64,000 nucleotides of DNA, taken from Zwartia panacis. GTDB lineage: Bacteria; Pseudomonadota; Gammaproteobacteria; Burkholderiales; Burkholderiaceae_B. A program made the translations under genes and the position numbers. Location of the stretch: contig NZ_JAUHHF010000002.1 of assembly GCF_030410395.1 (NCBI RefSeq), forward strand, positions 186,001-250,000. The letters run 5' to 3'. Shown one piece after another: positions 1 through 8,812 of the stretch; the first letter of the stretch is position 1, and every line of letters begins with the position of its first letter. Below the pieces are notes generated by a model. That model did no database searches and was not told the DNA's origin. It saw nothing but the letters and a program-made list of their open reading frames with translations.

Positions 1-431
1 TTCAGATTATTAATCGGAGAGGAAGTGTTCAGCGTGAAAGCACCTGGGTCATCAATCAGATTGCCAATCAGATCGAAGCTCTGCCAGGTGTAGTTGGATG
101 GACGTTCGATTGGAATGGACAACATATTGGGCGTGTTCACAAAACCAATGGTGTATCCATCAGGCGTCGCCTTGGCGATCTCAGTAAAACCTATGCCGCC
201 ACCCGCACCTGGACGATTGGTCACAATGATGCGCGCATTGTTGCCTAGGTGTTTTTCAATATAAGGGGCGATCAAACGCGCGATCAGGTCGGTACCTCCA
301 CCTGGCGCGAAGGCGATGATCATCGTGATCGGTTTGGTCGGGTACTGGGCTGCCGCAGAGCCAGACCAGGCTGCCGCGGCTAACAAGGCCACGCAGCTCA
401 GACGACCCAACTTATCAATGATTTTTTTCAT
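1..431 (-). CDS. Bug-family tripartite tricarboxylate transporter substrate-binding protein (5' part)
   Basis: The N-terminal 143 residues of a TctC/Bug-type periplasmic solute receptor; the gene runs off the left edge of the window. It opens with a signal peptide (MKKIIDKLGR, then a hydrophobic stretch ending in SAAAQ). The mature protein begins YPTKPITMIIAFAPGGGTD, the family's usual first strand and ligand loop, followed by an NRPGAGGGIG motif near residue 80 and a PDGYTIG motif near residue 95. These receptors bind carboxylates and deliver them to TctAB-type permeases, though many are orphans. It lies 36 bp downstream of a D-2-hydroxyacid dehydrogenase on the same strand, so its ligand may be a hydroxy acid or dicarboxylate; that is inference. 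Confidence 0.88.
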   Translation of the reverse strand, partial: MKKIIDKLGRLSCVALLAAAAWSGSAAAQYPTKPITMIIAFAPGGGTDLIARLIAPYIEKHLGNNARIIVTNRPGAGGGIGFTEIAKATPDGYTIGFVNTPNMLSIPIERPSNYTWQSFDLIGNLIDDPGAFTLNTSSPINNL

Positions 432-467
432 ACTCCCTCTCCTCGGTTTAGTGCTGTTTGAGTGTTG

Positions 468-1493
468 TTATCCGAACATCTTTTTGTATCTTTCCAAAAA
501 CACTGGAAATACTTCTGGGTTGACCAAACGTGGTGGACGCTCTCCACGCAAGATCACTTCAATTTGAGCCGCCCCCATGGCGGCAGCATTACCACGTGCC
601 TCGTGTTTAACACCCGCCGTGTGATAAGTCGCCGTGACGTTGGGAAGACTCAATAGAGGATTGTCAGGAGCGGGGGGTTCGACAGACCAGACATCGAGCC
701 CTGCCCCTGAAAGATGTTTGTCTCGCAGCGCCTCGTAGAGCGCCGTCTCGTCGTGAATCCCACCACGCGCGGTCGCAATGAAGACAGCGCCTTTTTTCAT
801 GGCGCGGAACTCTTTTGCACCAATCCAGTTCAAGGTTTCAGGTGTGCGGGGACAGTGCACAGTCACCACATCCGAACGGGAGAGCAAGTCTTCGAAGCTC
901 ACAGGTGTAGCGCCACGTCGTTTGATTTCCTCATCGGACAAATAAGGGTCGTAACCCAGTACGGTCATGTCGAAAGCTTTTGACAGCTCTGCCATCCGCG
1001 TGCCGATATTGCCCACGCCAACGATGCCAATGGTGAGGCCGCGTATGTCATTACCCATGAGGTCTTCACGCGTTGTGTAGGCGTTCGCGCGCATGACACG
1101 GTCAGACTCGGTGATCCGATGCTTGACGGAGAGCAACAAACCCATCGCATGCTCGGCAACAGAGTTGGCGTTACAGCCTGACTGGTTGACCACTAATACG
1201 CCATGGCGATTACAGGCTTCGACATCGACTGGATCGTAGCCGGCACCTGAAGTCGACGCGCACAGCAGATTGGGCATTTTGCTGAGAAGCGCCTCGTTGA
1301 CCCACCATTGTGAAGGCACCTCGTCGCGCGCCGCACAGATGTGATAGACGTGCGCCTCTTTGAACAGGGCAAGCGTTTTTTGTTCGTCATCCGAGTACTG
1401 ACAAACTGAGACATCAACGTCCTTGAGACCGCTCATATGGCGATCGAAAGCGGGATTCAGCCAAAAATCAAACCGCACAACCTTTTTTTTCAT
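468..1493 (-). CDS. D-2-hydroxyacid dehydrogenase (NAD-dependent)
   Basis: A 341-residue member of the D-isomer-specific 2-hydroxyacid dehydrogenase family, which interconverts 2-oxo acids and D-2-hydroxy acids with NAD(H). The Rossmann motif GVGNIG is at 159-164 and is followed by an Asp at 182, which favours NAD over NADP. The catalytic triad is visible as Arg243 (TARGG), Glu272 (VEPP) and His291 (YHTAG). A GGAGACA ribosome-binding site sits directly before the ATG. It lies between an RraA-type gene and a Bug receptor on the same strand, so it probably belongs to a hydroxy-acid catabolic operon. Substrate (glycerate, glyoxylate, phosphoglycerate-like or other) cannot be fixed from sequence. 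Confidence 0.88.
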   Translation of the reverse strand: MKKKVVRFDFWLNPAFDRHMSGLKDVDVSVCQYSDDEQKTLALFKEAHVYHICAARDEVPSQWWVNEALLSKMPNLLCASTSGAGYDPVDVEACNRHGVLVVNQSGCNANSVAEHAMGLLLSVKHRITESDRVMRANAYTTREDLMGNDIRGLTIGIVGVGNIGTRMAELSKAFDMTVLGYDPYLSDEEIKRRGATPVSFEDLLSRSDVVTVHCPRTPETLNWIGAKEFRAMKKGAVFIATARGGIHDETALYEALRDKHLSGAGLDVWSVEPPAPDNPLLSLPNVTATYHTAGVKHEARGNAAAMGAAQIEVILRGERPPRLVNPEVFPVFLERYKKMFG

Positions 1494-1512
1494 TGTCTCC
1501 GTCCAAGAATGA

Positions 1513-1534
1513 ACTGCCCACCGTAGTGGGCAGT
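1513..1534 (-). other. Perfect intergenic hairpin (9-bp stem, CGTA loop)
   Basis: ACTGCCCAC and GTGGGCAGT form a perfect 9-bp stem around a four-base loop in the 106-bp gap between the RraA-type gene and the hydroxyacid dehydrogenase. On the transcribed (minus) strand no U tract follows, so it does not look like a standard intrinsic terminator. An mRNA processing or stability element inside the operon, or a dyad operator, are the alternatives. Confidence 0.5.
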
Positions 1535-1599
1535 GTGTCTGATTTTTATTGATTCAGCGCATACTGGGTATCAGGGTATGCGCTTATAGCGGTGATGGA

Positions 1600-2271
1600 T
1601 TACTTCAGAACGCCTTTGGCGCGCAAAGCCTGATCGACCCAGCTGCGATCCAGCGTGCCCTTGGCGATTTTGGCGAAAATCTCTTTTTCTTTCTTTTCGA
1701 TTTCGGCGACTGTTTTTGCGAGTTGATCGGCGATTTCAGGACGAATCGCGAACACCCCATCGTGATCACCCACAATGATGTCGCCCGGATGCACCACCAT
1801 GCCATCGACACAGACGGTGACATTGATCTCGCCGGGGCCTTCTTTGTAAGGACCGCGATGGGAGATTGAACGCGCGAAAACAGGGAATTTACCTTTGCTC
1901 AACGCGTCATAGTCGCGGATGGGGCCATCGATCACAAAACCAGCGATTTTGCGACTTTCTGCGAGAGTCGACATGATTTCACCGATGATGGCGTTGCGCT
2001 GGGGACCGCCTGCGTCCACCACGATCACGTCGCCAGGCGCCGCCATATCGATCGCTTTGTGCACCATCAGATTATCGCCAGGCGCAGTCTTGACAGTGAA
2101 AGCGCGGCCGAGAATGCGGCCACCTTTGTGGATCGGACGCAGATCAACCGTGCCGTTCGTGCGACTCACCGCGTCACTGATGTTTGCGACTGCGAATTTA
2201 GCGAATTTCTTCAGCGTGGCATTGCTGACGGTGTGCTTGTGTGTATTGACTGCGAATCCTAGATCTGCCAT
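1600..2271 (-). CDS. RraA-family aldolase/decarboxylase-like protein
   Basis: A 223-residue protein of the RraA / 4-hydroxy-4-methyl-2-oxoglutarate (HMG) aldolase family, class II pyruvate aldolases that also decarboxylate oxaloacetate. The core is readable: GDNLMVHKAID, VIVVDAGG, then GEIMSTLA with the IDGPIRDYD segment carrying the Arg-Asp pair used for metal and pyruvate binding. The C-terminal part has HPGDIIVGDHDGVFAI, also typical. It is transcribed with an alpha-hydroxy-acid oxidase upstream and a D-hydroxyacid dehydrogenase downstream, which argues for a catabolic aldolase rather than the RNase E regulator. The exact substrate is unknown. Confidence 0.82.
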   Translation of the reverse strand: MADLGFAVNTHKHTVSNATLKKFAKFAVANISDAVSRTNGTVDLRPIHKGGRILGRAFTVKTAPGDNLMVHKAIDMAAPGDVIVVDAGGPQRNAIIGEIMSTLAESRKIAGFVIDGPIRDYDALSKGKFPVFARSISHRGPYKEGPGEINVTVCVDGMVVHPGDIIVGDHDGVFAIRPEIADQLAKTVAEIEKKEKEIFAKIAKGTLDRSWVDQALRAKGVLK

Positions 2272-2342
2272 GTTGACTCCGTTTTGAAAAAATGAATACC
2301 GTGAAAAAACGACAAAAAATTTAATACCTTTAAAAGTCTAAT

Positions 2343-2357
2343 GCATCAGCGTGATGC
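2343..2357 (-). other. Small hairpin downstream of the hydroxy-acid oxidase gene
   Basis: GCATCA and TGATGC form a 6-bp stem with a three-base loop immediately after the stop codon of the upstream gene, in the 86-bp A/T-rich gap before the RraA-type gene. On the minus strand it is followed by A-rich rather than U-rich sequence, so termination would be inefficient. Weak support. Confidence 0.25.
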
Positions 2358-3527
2358 TCAAGAGCGTCCCACATGAATCAGTGAGGCTGGAGTCAGCTCA
2401 TCAAGACGATTCACACCCATCATCGCCATGTTTCGCGAAACTTCTTGCGACAGCAAGGAGATCGCATGATCAACACCCGCCGGTCCTCCCACTGCGGCAG
2501 CATAATTGAAAGGACGACCTAAAAATACACAACGCGCGCCGAGCGCCAAGGCCTTGAGCACATCCGTTCCGCGTCGCACTCCACTATCGAGCATGACAGG
2601 ACCGTCTTTAAATTGTTCGAGGATTTGCGGCAGCATCCTTAAAGGGGCCACGGCGCCATCCAACTGACGACCACCATGATTGGAAACAATCACACCATCC
2701 ATGCCGTACTGACGGGCAAGCGCTGCATCTGCCGGATGAAGAATGCCTTTGATGACCATCGGTCCCTTCCAGCGCGCCCGAATCTCGCGCACATGATCCC
2801 AGTTGAGATGACCACGCGAGGAAAAGTCGCGCAGTACATTTTTAGACATGATGGGTGCACCGCGTGTCGCAAAAGAGTTTTCAAAATGCGGCATCCCATG
2901 GCGCATCAGGGTTTTCAAAAATGTGCCGAACAACCAGCGTGGATGGCTGATGCCCTCCCAGGCCAGTCGCAAGCTGGGGCGCAAAGGCGTCGAAAATCCT
3001 GTGCGAACATTATTTTCCCGGTTTGCCGATGACGGCGTGTCGACCGTAATCACCAGTGTTTTGAAACCCGCGGCGGCGACGCGATCGATCAATGGGGCGA
3101 TCTGATCGACTTTGCCAGGCAAGTAGGCTTGAAACCATGCATCTGGTGCCACAGCGACAAGCTCTTCCATTTTGATGAGGGAAGAACCACTCATGATCAT
3201 TGGAATGTTGGCGCGCTTGGCAGCCTCAGCCAGCACAATATCGCCGCGATATGCGGACATCGCGGTAATACCCATCGGTGCCATCCCAAACGGCGCATCG
3301 TACTGCTTGCCAAAGACCTCAACGGTCTGGGTACGCTGGGAAATGTCAACCAAAATACGAGACACAAACTCGTACTCGGCGAACACATCGCGGTTGGCCC
3401 TCAAGGAATGACAATCCTCGCAAGCACCTGAAACATATCCATAAATCGGTTTGGGTAATCGCTTGGCTGCAGCCCGCTCAAAATCCGCTAAGGAGAGAAT
3501 CTTGGATAAAGCACGTGTTTGAGTCAT
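2358..3527 (-). CDS. FMN-dependent alpha-hydroxy-acid oxidase/dehydrogenase (LldD/glycolate oxidase family)
   Basis: Oxidises an L-2-hydroxy acid to the 2-oxo acid with FMN. The protein of 389 residues starts at MTQTRALSKI; an in-frame upstream extension of 62 residues overlaps tcdA and looks unlike the family, so it was rejected. Visible family residues are Tyr135 (WFQAYLPGK), Lys260 (VIKGI), and the active-site segment SNHGGRQLD with His284 and Arg287, followed by the phosphate-binding DSGVRRGTD and ARCVFLGRPF. Its start codon is 5 bp after the tcdA stop, so the two are probably co-transcribed. Lactate, mandelate, glycolate or another hydroxy acid are all possible substrates. Confidence 0.88.
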   Translation of the reverse strand: MTQTRALSKILSLADFERAAAKRLPKPIYGYVSGACEDCHSLRANRDVFAEYEFVSRILVDISQRTQTVEVFGKQYDAPFGMAPMGITAMSAYRGDIVLAEAAKRANIPMIMSGSSLIKMEELVAVAPDAWFQAYLPGKVDQIAPLIDRVAAAGFKTLVITVDTPSSANRENNVRTGFSTPLRPSLRLAWEGISHPRWLFGTFLKTLMRHGMPHFENSFATRGAPIMSKNVLRDFSSRGHLNWDHVREIRARWKGPMVIKGILHPADAALARQYGMDGVIVSNHGGRQLDGAVAPLRMLPQILEQFKDGPVMLDSGVRRGTDVLKALALGARCVFLGRPFNYAAAVGGPAGVDHAISLLSQEVSRNMAMMGVNRLDELTPASLIHVGRS

Positions 3528-3532
3528 GATTT

Positions 3533-4369
3533 TTATTTTGATTTTCTGTGAATAATCTTGTTGACGGCCTCCGCTGCCGCCGCAAGGCCCATGGATGCCG
3601 TGACAGTAACGCTTGAGCCGTACCCAGCGCAAGAGAGGCCTTGCAAGGCAGCGTCGGAATCCTTCTGGGGAGACTGCCAGGCTTGCGGCAAAATCGTGGG
3701 CTGATCCAGCCACAACACCCGTACGCCCATTTTTGGAACGCGTTTGCGCGGTTTGCCCGCCTCGGCCGACGCTCGCGCAAAGCCATGCTGCTTTCTGAGC
3801 ATATTGCGTAAACGTGCCAGCAAGGCATCATGGGTCGCCTCGGACAAATCTCCCGCCCGTAAAGCAAGCAGATCGGTTTTGCCTCCTGCTCCCCCGCACA
3901 CGACAAGATGCTGACGACGGGCGCGCGCCTGCAACACCATGGCCACTTTGGCGCTCATCTGGTCTGTGCAATCGATCACCACATCCAGTGATTCAGGTAA
4001 AACTTCGGACACATTGTCTGGAGTCAGGAAATCGTCTACCAGGGTCAGTCGACACTCGGGGTTGATACCCCGAATCCGGCTCGCCATGGCCTCGACCTTG
4101 GCTTGACCAAGGGTCTCGGAGAGCGCGTGTACTTGTCGATTGATATTTGATTCGGCAACATGATCAAGGTCGATCAAGGTCAAAGCGCCCACACCATGAC
4201 GGGCCAAGGCTTCAGCCGTCCAGGAACCGACGCCGCCGACACCGACAATCGCCACTTGGGCATGACGCAAAGCATCACAAGCCAGAGGGCCAAACAGTCG
4301 AGCTAGACCACCAAAACGGCGCTCCGTCTCGCTTTCATTTGCTTGAACATCTGCATGAAGACCTTGCAT
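3533..4369 (-). CDS. tcdA: tRNA threonylcarbamoyladenosine dehydratase
   Basis: An E1-like ThiF/MoeB-fold enzyme that uses ATP to cyclise t6A37 of tRNA to ct6A. It is 278 residues from the chosen start (MQGLHADV); the N-terminal segment RRFGGLARLFG is the family's usual opening. The nucleotide-binding loop GVGGVGSW is at 43-50, followed by LIDLDHVAESNINRQ, and the CGGAGGKTD segment is near 158. The C-terminal AGYGSSVTVTASMG is also typical. An alternative ATG lies 39 bp upstream at 4408, and neither start has a strong ribosome-binding site. It heads the minus-strand run leading into the hydroxy-acid genes and is divergent from an MFS gene. Confidence 0.9.
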   Translation of the reverse strand: MQGLHADVQANESETERRFGGLARLFGPLACDALRHAQVAIVGVGGVGSWTAEALARHGVGALTLIDLDHVAESNINRQVHALSETLGQAKVEAMASRIRGINPECRLTLVDDFLTPDNVSEVLPESLDVVIDCTDQMSAKVAMVLQARARRQHLVVCGGAGGKTDLLALRAGDLSEATHDALLARLRNMLRKQHGFARASAEAGKPRKRVPKMGVRVLWLDQPTILPQAWQSPQKDSDAALQGLSCAGYGSSVTVTASMGLAAAAEAVNKIIHRKSK

Positions 4370-4479
4370 TGAGTATCCCGGGGTCTGCTGAATGATGCAT
4401 TTTTGCATGATCCGGCAAAAAAACTGCCAATCGCTCTCGACAAGAGCCTGGTAGAGGAACACAATTTACCCATAACACC

Positions 4480-5736
4480 GTGAGCATGTCGTCCCCACCC
4501 GCCCCATCTTCTGCCAAATCGTCCGCTTTCGCCGGGCCGATTGTCCTGTGTCTGCTCGTCTTGCTGATCCACATGGCGATATCGGGCGGTCGCGTCGCAG
4601 TTTCCCTGACCGCTCTTGAACTCAAACGCTCGACTTTCGAGGTCGGTATTCTGATCGCCGTGTTTGCCTTGTTGCCCATGTTGCTCTCGGTCAAGGCGGG
4701 TCGTCTACTGGATCAGATCGGCCCCTGGCGTCCGATGCGTGCCAGTGCTTTTGTCGTGATCTTCGGCACCATCCTGCCTTGGATTTGGCAAGATTTTGCA
4801 GCACTGGTCATTTCTGCCGCCTGCGTCGGTATCGGTCACATGATTTTTCAAATCGCTGTGCAGCGACAAATGGGGATGAGTGCCGGCGAAGAAAGGCTGC
4901 GCAACTTCTCCTGGCTGTCCCTTTCCATGGCGACCTCAGGTTTGCTCGGCCCCTTGCTGGCGGGGATCTCCATTGACTACCTTGGCCACCGGGCCGTGTT
5001 CGCGCTACTGGCCATTTCTCCGGTGATCTGTGTGTTTGGGCTCTATCGCGTTCGAACATATCTTAAAACCTCCCACAAACCACCCGCAGCAGTGAGTGAA
5101 ACTAAACAAAGTGTCACTGATCTGATATCCAGCCCAAAACTTCGCCGTGTCTATATGGCGAATATGCTGCTCTCGAGCGCCTGGGACACGCATATGTTTG
5201 TCGTGCCGATTTTTGGCGTCATGGTGGGTCTGTCTGCCACCACGATTGGTTTGATTCTGGCCGCCTTTGCCGCCGCGACTATCGTGATTCGTTTGGCCCT
5301 GCCTTTGCTGCAACATCGCGTCCGACCCTGGCAACTGATCCATTTTGCGTTGTTGGCAACAGGTCTGAACTTTGTGCTCTATCCTTTCTTCGAGCAAGTC
5401 TGGATTTTGATGACGCTGTCTTTTGTCCTGGGACTTGGCTTAGGTTCAACGCAGCCAAGCATCTTGGCGCTGCTACAGCAAAACGCTCCGGCTGGACGAG
5501 CAGGCGAAGCCTTTGGTTTACGGATGGCTTTAATCAACGGCTGTCAGGTCACCTTGCCTCTTGCCTTCGGAGCGCTTGGCGCGATCATCGGGATCATGCC
5601 GCTTTTCTGGCTCACTGCAGTAGGACTGGGTGCCGGTCGCTGGTTCACCCGCCATGCTGAAACAGACAAGAAATCCGAGGGTGGCCCACCCTCTTCGGCG
5701 CCCCCGCCACCCCCGAACCCAACCACAACGACTTAG
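4480..5736 (+). CDS. MFS transporter
   Basis: A 418-residue major facilitator superfamily permease with about twelve hydrophobic segments. After transmembrane segment 2 it has the GRLLDQIGPW motif-A-like loop, and the second half repeats the fold. The start is GTG at 4480, with an ATG two codons later that could serve instead. The C-terminus is an unusual hydrophilic tail rich in proline and threonine (SSAPPPPPNPTTTT), likely cytoplasmic. It ends 7 bp before a ChaC-like gene, so the two are probably co-transcribed. The substrate is not predictable. Confidence 0.85.
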   Translation: MSMSSPPAPSSAKSSAFAGPIVLCLLVLLIHMAISGGRVAVSLTALELKRSTFEVGILIAVFALLPMLLSVKAGRLLDQIGPWRPMRASAFVVIFGTILPWIWQDFAALVISAACVGIGHMIFQIAVQRQMGMSAGEERLRNFSWLSLSMATSGLLGPLLAGISIDYLGHRAVFALLAISPVICVFGLYRVRTYLKTSHKPPAAVSETKQSVTDLISSPKLRRVYMANMLLSSAWDTHMFVVPIFGVMVGLSATTIGLILAAFAAATIVIRLALPLLQHRVRPWQLIHFALLATGLNFVLYPFFEQVWILMTLSFVLGLGLGSTQPSILALLQQNAPAGRAGEAFGLRMALINGCQVTLPLAFGALGAIIGIMPLFWLTAVGLGAGRWFTRHAETDKKSEGGPPSSAPPPPPNPTTTT

Positions 5737-5743
5737 TGCCCTC

Positions 5744-6415
5744 ATGAGCATGTCCTCGCACATCCCTGCCGCACCGCCCGCCAGCACGTTTGCACGCTGG
5801 TCGGACGAACGACTGAAGGCGTCGCGCGACGCCGCACTCAAGGACTGGAGCCACACTCAGGATGTTTGGGTGTTTGGCTATGGCTCACTGATCTGGAAAC
5901 CTGAGTTCGACTTTATCGAACAACGCCCAGCCTTGCTGCCTGGTCATCACCGGGCGCTCTGTCTGTGGTCTCGCATCAACCGGGGTACACCCGAGTTACC
6001 GGGACTGGTGTTCGGGCTCGAGTCAGGTGGTGAATGCCATGGCATGGCGTTTCGCGTCGCCGCGGAACGGGTGAATCCAATTTTTGAAACTCTCTGGCGT
6101 CGGGAAATGTCTACGGGGGCCTACCACCCCAGCTGGATTGATTGCCAAACACCTCAGGGCACCGTCAAGGCGTTGGCTTTTGTCATTGATCAAAATGGAC
6201 CCGCGTACGTTCCTGAGCCTTCCGAAGAAGCCTTGATCGACATTGTCCTGAGAGCCTCGGGCATTTACGGCTCTTGCCTCGACTATGTGACACAAACAGC
6301 GGATGCGCTGCATGCAGTGGGCATCCATGACGCCAGACTGTCGACGTTAGTGACCCGGCTCAAAGAAAGACTTGAGCAACAGCGGCATGATAGACAACAG
6401 CACTCCCTTTCCTGA
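5744..6415 (+). CDS. ChaC-like gamma-glutamylcyclotransferase
   Basis: A 223-residue protein of the ChaC branch of the gamma-glutamylcyclotransferases, which degrade glutathione to 5-oxoproline and Cys-Gly. The diagnostic VFGYGSLIWKP lies at 43-53 and PGHHRALCLWS follows near 66. WRREM around 118-122 supplies the Glu expected to be catalytic. A longer reading frame from 5630 overlaps the upstream MFS gene and encodes a basic low-complexity stretch; ATG 5744 was preferred. The link with the upstream MFS gene (7-bp gap) suggests one transcript. Confidence 0.86.
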   Translation: MSMSSHIPAAPPASTFARWSDERLKASRDAALKDWSHTQDVWVFGYGSLIWKPEFDFIEQRPALLPGHHRALCLWSRINRGTPELPGLVFGLESGGECHGMAFRVAAERVNPIFETLWRREMSTGAYHPSWIDCQTPQGTVKALAFVIDQNGPAYVPEPSEEALIDIVLRASGIYGSCLDYVTQTADALHAVGIHDARLSTLVTRLKERLEQQRHDRQQHSLS

Positions 6416-6518
6416 CGACAGGTCTATCGAAGCAGCACACTCGATGTCACGGTACACTCAGAATTACCTTTAACACCAGTTGGCGGCTGATTTCGGCGCG
6501 CCGTATCGGATCTGAATC

Positions 6519-7154
6519 ATGTCTATTGCCGATATTCGACAAAGCTACGAAAAATACACACTGCTCGAAAAAGATGCGAAAGCTTCTCCCTACGATCAGT
6601 TCTCTGTTTGGTTCGACGAGGCGCTACGCGAGAATGTGCCGGAACCCACCGCGATGACACTCGCCACTGCCGATGCACGAGGACGCCCGTCTGCGCGTAT
6701 TGTCCTGCTCAAAGGTGTGGACGAGACAGGTTTCCTGTTTTTTACCAACTACGAGTCACGCAAAGGCAATGAACTCGCGGTTCAACCCTGGGCCAGCCTG
6801 TTGTTTTTCTGGCAACCGCTTGAGCGGGAAGTTCGGATCGAAGGCATTGTTGAAAAAGTCTCCGAAGCCGAATCCGACGAGTATTTTCAGACACGTCCCG
6901 TTGGCTCACAAATTGGTGCCTGGACCTCTCCACAAAGCAAACCCATCACGCTGGAGCAGCTTGCTGCGACAGAAAAAGCGCTCAAAGAAAAGTACGGTGA
7001 TCGCAAACCGCCCCGCCCTCCTCACTGGGGAGGCTACAGGCTCAAACCCGAATACTTCGAATTCTGGCAGGGACGTCCTTCGCGCCTGCACGACCGTCTG
7101 ACTTATCAAGCCACGGGTGCAGGCCTGTGGAAGATCGGACGCATCGCACCCTGA
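6519..7154 (+). CDS. pdxH: Pyridoxine/pyridoxamine 5'-phosphate oxidase
   Basis: Makes pyridoxal 5'-phosphate from pyridoxine or pyridoxamine phosphate using FMN and oxygen. It is 211 residues, a normal length. FMN-binding segments [20 protein letters not shown] and SRKGNEL, the QIGAW segment, and the C-terminal [10 protein letters not shown] and RLHDRLTY motifs are all present. It is followed after a single base by a flavin reductase gene (TGAcATG), so the two are likely translationally coupled; the reductase may help FMN supply, which is inference. Confidence 0.95.
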   Translation: MSIADIRQSYEKYTLLEKDAKASPYDQFSVWFDEALRENVPEPTAMTLATADARGRPSARIVLLKGVDETGFLFFTNYESRKGNELAVQPWASLLFFWQPLEREVRIEGIVEKVSEAESDEYFQTRPVGSQIGAWTSPQSKPITLEQLAATEKALKEKYGDRKPPRPPHWGGYRLKPEYFEFWQGRPSRLHDRLTYQATGAGLWKIGRIAP

Positions 7155-7155
7155 C

Positions 7156-7665
7156 ATGAATACGACCCCACCTTCGTTTGATTCAACGTATTTCAGAGCA
7201 GCACTCGGCAGGTTTCCAACAGGCGTCACGGTGATCACCGCTGCGGCTGAAGGTATGGCGCCTGTCGGGCTGACTGTCAGCTCGTTCAACTCAGTGTCTC
7301 TTGATCCACCTTTGGTGGTCTGGAGTCTTTCGCGTCGCTCATCCTCACTCAAGACACTTGAGCAATGCGAGCGTTATGTCATCCACGTGCTGAGCTCGGA
7401 ACAAATGTCTGTCTCGCAACGTTTTGCTAGCGGAACGGCGGCTGAGCGTTTTAACGGCATGCCAATGACTCACGCACCCAACGGCTCACCAAAACTTGAC
7501 CTGCAGTGTGCCGCTTGGTTTGAATGCGCCAATCATCGTCGCTACGAAGAAGGTGACCACATCATTTTTATCGGTGCGGTGGAACATTGTGCACGCACTG
7601 AATCTCTCCCCTTGGTTTACCACGCTGGAGGCTATGATCTGACCCCCGCAGGCGTGGGCAAGTAA
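7156..7665 (+). CDS. Flavin reductase family protein
   Basis: A 169-residue protein with a flavin reductase-like split-barrel domain (HpaC/RutF type), which reduces FMN or FAD with NAD(P)H. Visible motifs are [10 protein letters not shown] near 16 and [18 protein letters not shown] near 38, with a C-terminal [14 protein letters not shown]. The start is the ATG one base after the pdxH stop; the longer frame begins inside pdxH. A LhgO-like gene follows 23 bp later. A partner monooxygenase is not obvious nearby, so this may act as a general flavin reductase. Confidence 0.85.
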   Translation: MNTTPPSFDSTYFRAALGRFPTGVTVITAAAEGMAPVGLTVSSFNSVSLDPPLVVWSLSRRSSSLKTLEQCERYVIHVLSSEQMSVSQRFASGTAAERFNGMPMTHAPNGSPKLDLQCAAWFECANHRRYEEGDHIIFIGAVEHCARTESLPLVYHAGGYDLTPAGVGK

Positions 7666-7688
7666 AAGCTAGAGCACAAAGAGACATC

Positions 7689-8798
7689 ATGAGTACAGAT
7701 ATTGATTGCATCGTTGTTGGAGCCGGTGTCGTCGGCCTGGCGATCGCACGCGCGCTTGCGCTTTCGGGACGCGAAGTCATGGTGGTCGAGGCCGCAGAAG
7801 GCATCGGTACCGGCACTAGCGCGCGCAACTCCGAAGTCATTCATGCAGGCATTTACTATCCTGCTGGCAGTCTTAAAGCCAAGCTCTGCGTCAAAGGTCG
7901 GCACATGCTTTATGCCTACTGCGCAGAGAAAGGCGTGGCTCACAAAAAGATCGGCAAACTCATCGTGGCGACCAGCGAAGAGGAAATCCCCAAGCTCACG
8001 GATATTCTGCAAAAAGCGCGTGTCAACGGCGTCGATGACATGGAGTTGTTGACTGCCGCTCAAGCCCAGGCGCTCGAGCCTGCGCTCTTTTGCACCGCTG
8101 CGCTTCTCTCCCCCTCAACAGGCATCATCGATAGTCATGGCTTGATGCTCGCCTATCAGGGTGATGCGGAAAATGCAGGTGCCCAGTGCGTATTTCATAC
8201 GCCACTTTTGTCAGGCAAGGTTCGTCCCAACGGTGGTTTTGAACTGGAGTTTGGCGGCGCGGACGCCATGACCCTGTCTTGCAACGTGTTGATCAATGCT
8301 TCGGGTCTGCACGCCCCAACTCTGGCCAGACGAATCGAAGGGATCCCGGAATCTTCCATCCCGACCGAATATCTATGCAAAGGAAGTTACTTCACCTTGC
8401 AAGGTCGTGCACCTTTCACGCGACTCATTTATCCCACCCCGCATCATGCGGGGCTCGGTGTTCACCTCACACTCGACCTCGGCGGACAAGCCAAATTCGG
8501 GCCCGATACAGAATGGATCGACCGCGTCGACTATGACATCGACCCCAGCCGCTGCGATGGTTTCTACGAGGCGGTGCGCAGTTACTGGCCAGGCATGAAA
8601 GATGGCACATTGTCCCCTGGCTACACCGGCATACGGCCCAAGGTTTCTGGTCCCCACGAACCTGCAGCCGACTTTATGATTGTCGGACCTGCCACGCATG
8701 GCATTCCTGGCTTGGTCAATTTATTTGGTATCGAATCCCCAGGCTTGACCTCCAGTCTTGCCATCGCCGAGGAAACGCTCGCGCGCCTGAACCCTTAA
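7689..8798 (+). CDS. FAD-dependent oxidoreductase, L-2-hydroxyglutarate oxidase-like
   Basis: A 369-residue DAO-fold flavoprotein. The FAD-binding motif [15 protein letters not shown] starts near residue 9 and [12 protein letters not shown] near 46 is a hallmark of the L-2-hydroxyglutarate oxidase (LhgO) branch, as are LCKGSYF and the GIRPK C-terminal segment. The enzyme would oxidise L-2-hydroxyglutarate to 2-oxoglutarate, probably feeding the quinone pool. It is 14 bp upstream of an AidB-like acyl-CoA dehydrogenase, and glutaryl-CoA dehydrogenase lies further along the same strand, which fits a glutarate or lysine degradation theme. A related 2-hydroxy acid oxidase is the alternative. Confidence 0.8.
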   Translation: MSTDIDCIVVGAGVVGLAIARALALSGREVMVVEAAEGIGTGTSARNSEVIHAGIYYPAGSLKAKLCVKGRHMLYAYCAEKGVAHKKIGKLIVATSEEEIPKLTDILQKARVNGVDDMELLTAAQAQALEPALFCTAALLSPSTGIIDSHGLMLAYQGDAENAGAQCVFHTPLLSGKVRPNGGFELEFGGADAMTLSCNVLINASGLHAPTLARRIEGIPESSIPTEYLCKGSYFTLQGRAPFTRLIYPTPHHAGLGVHLTLDLGGQAKFGPDTEWIDRVDYDIDPSRCDGFYEAVRSYWPGMKDGTLSPGYTGIRPKVSGPHEPAADFMIVGPATHGIPGLVNLFGIESPGLTSSLAIAEETLARLNP

Positions 8799-8812
8799 GT
8801 TGGAGACTTCCC

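Noticed and set aside
4391-4411. Short inverted repeat around a T run before tcdA (TGCAT and ATGCA)
   Set aside because: Arms of five or six A/T-rich bases with a homopolymer loop arise easily by chance, and it overlaps a possible longer tcdA reading frame.
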